Shown here: positions 5,051 to 5,534 of the stretch, one piece after another
Position numbering within the stretch: position 1 is the stretch's first letter
Layout: every line of letters begins with the position of its first letter
Origin: Deltaproteobacteria bacterium
Lineage (GTDB): Bacteria > Desulfobacterota > Desulfobacteria > Desulfobacterales > Desulfatirhabdiaceae
DNA: 5,534 nucleotides
Direction of reading: 5' to 3'
Assembly: GCA_026388755.1 (NCBI GenBank)
Contig: JAPLJE010000609.1
Coordinates: 1 to 5,534 of the forward strand
Notes under the pieces: generated by a model
Seen by the model: only the letters and a program-made list of their open reading frames with translations
The model's database searches: none
Told to the model about the DNA's origin: nothing
Program-made: the position numbers and the translations under genes

Positions 5051-5534
5051 TTATGCCGCCTGGTCTCCGGCTTTCAAGTCCAGATGAAGGGTTGCAATCG
5101 CTTCCACGACCGGTTCAATCGTTCGGCTGGTTTTGCGAAGATCAATGGTCTTGATATAGCGGCTGCATCGGTCGCAGCCATCCACCCGGTATTCGGGTTC
5201 TTCGTCGCTGAAAAAATAATGCAGCTGGCTGCTGTCCGTGTTGTCGCAGAACGGGCAGTAAATCCGGGGGGTCAGCCATTCGTGCCAGCAGAAACTGCAG
5301 ACATAAGAGCGTTCTCCTTCCCCTTTCAACATGGAAAGGCCCGGGCTGCTACCGCAAATCGGGCAATAACCGGTTCTCCACGGCTCCTCCGCATTCAGCG
5401 AAGCCGAAAGATGCTCTGAACACAACCGCAGGGAAGGCCTAATACTGTTGTAGCCAAAAAGCATGGCCATGTCCACGGACACCCCTGATGGGATTTTATC
5501 GGAAGTGTCCTTACCCAATGCCAGGTCGAAGATA
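5051..5534 (-). CDS. fdhE: FdhE, formate dehydrogenase maturation protein, N-terminal part off the window
   Basis: Cytoplasmic accessory protein needed for active formate dehydrogenase. In E. coli FdhE is a rubredoxin-like iron-binding protein that contacts the catalytic subunits of the respiratory enzymes. The visible part is about 160 C-terminal residues of a family usually near 300. The frame stays open to the right edge, so the TTG at 5518 (codon 1 for numbering here) is not a credible start. Four CxxC pairs, C52/C55, C74/C77, C88/C91 and C115/C118, lie at about 5165-5365 and match the four pairs of E. coli FdhE in order and spacing. CPICGSSP, CSFCWHEW and the closing LHLDLKAGD (E. coli ends LALDLRLA) also agree. 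It converges on the peroxiredoxin gene with 27 nt between stops. No formate dehydrogenase subunit is in view. Confidence 0.93.
   Translation of the reverse strand, partial: IFDLALGKDTSDKIPSGVSVDMAMLFGYNSIRPSLRLCSEHLSASLNAEEPWRTGYCPICGSSPGLSMLKGEGERSYVCSFCWHEWLTPRIYCPFCDNTDSSQLHYFFSDEEPEYRVDGCDRCSRYIKTIDLRKTSRTIEPVVEAIATLHLDLKAGDQAA

Noticed and set aside
5024..5062. Possible bidirectional terminator between the peroxiredoxin gene and fdhE (GGCGG near 5029 with CCGCC near 5056)
   Set aside because: Only 5 bp of stem around a loop of over 20 nt, and no T-run on either strand. The right arm lies inside the fdhE end.
5051..5518. Treating fdhE as a complete 155-residue gene starting at TTG 5518
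   Set aside because: The frame stays open to the window edge, the family is about twice as long, and the visible part matches only the C-terminal CxxC region.

Overview
The window looks like chromosome from a Gram-negative bacterium, most plausibly an anaerobic member of the Desulfobacterota (the former Deltaproteobacteria). It holds an LPS-type family 9 glycosyltransferase, two exported thioredoxin-fold proteins, a formate dehydrogenase maturation protein (FdhE) and a membrane-anchored DjlA. The taxon is inferred from this gene mix and from the wording of the peroxiredoxin sequence, not from a marker gene. I saw no rRNA, tRNA, CRISPR array, transposase or phage gene.

Layout. (1) Positions 1-3687, plus strand: a probable three-gene operon. 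It starts with a Rep/PcrA-like superfamily 1 helicase that enters through the left edge and lacks only its extreme N-terminus. After a 38-nt gap comes djlA, then a GT9 heptosyltransferase-like gene that begins at a TTG codon overlapping the djlA stop. (2) Positions 3688-3845: a 158-nt gap dominated by a long imperfect hairpin that resembles an extragenic palindromic repeat and may also end transcription of the first operon. (3) Positions 3846-5023, plus strand: a two-gene unit for exported redox proteins, a TlpA-like thioredoxin-fold protein with a CPHC active site and an AhpE-like 1-Cys peroxiredoxin. (4) Positions 5051-5534, minus strand: the C-terminal half of fdhE, converging on the peroxiredoxin gene and running off the right edge.

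How the genes may work together. The first unit joins a DNA-repair/replication helicase to two envelope-related genes; the tight overlap makes co-translation of djlA and the glycosyltransferase likely. In the second unit, the CPHC protein is a natural candidate electron donor for the peroxiredoxin, whose mature form has only one cysteine. FdhE belongs to formate dehydrogenase assembly, and no formate dehydrogenase subunit is visible here.

Most notable: the peroxiredoxin appears to lack about 15 residues just before its active site, where family members carry a core beta strand, while the rest of the protein is well preserved. Its partner gene carries a recent-looking in-frame 27-nt tandem duplication. 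I found no convincing new defence or mobile system; the redox pair and the intergenic hairpin deserve the second look.
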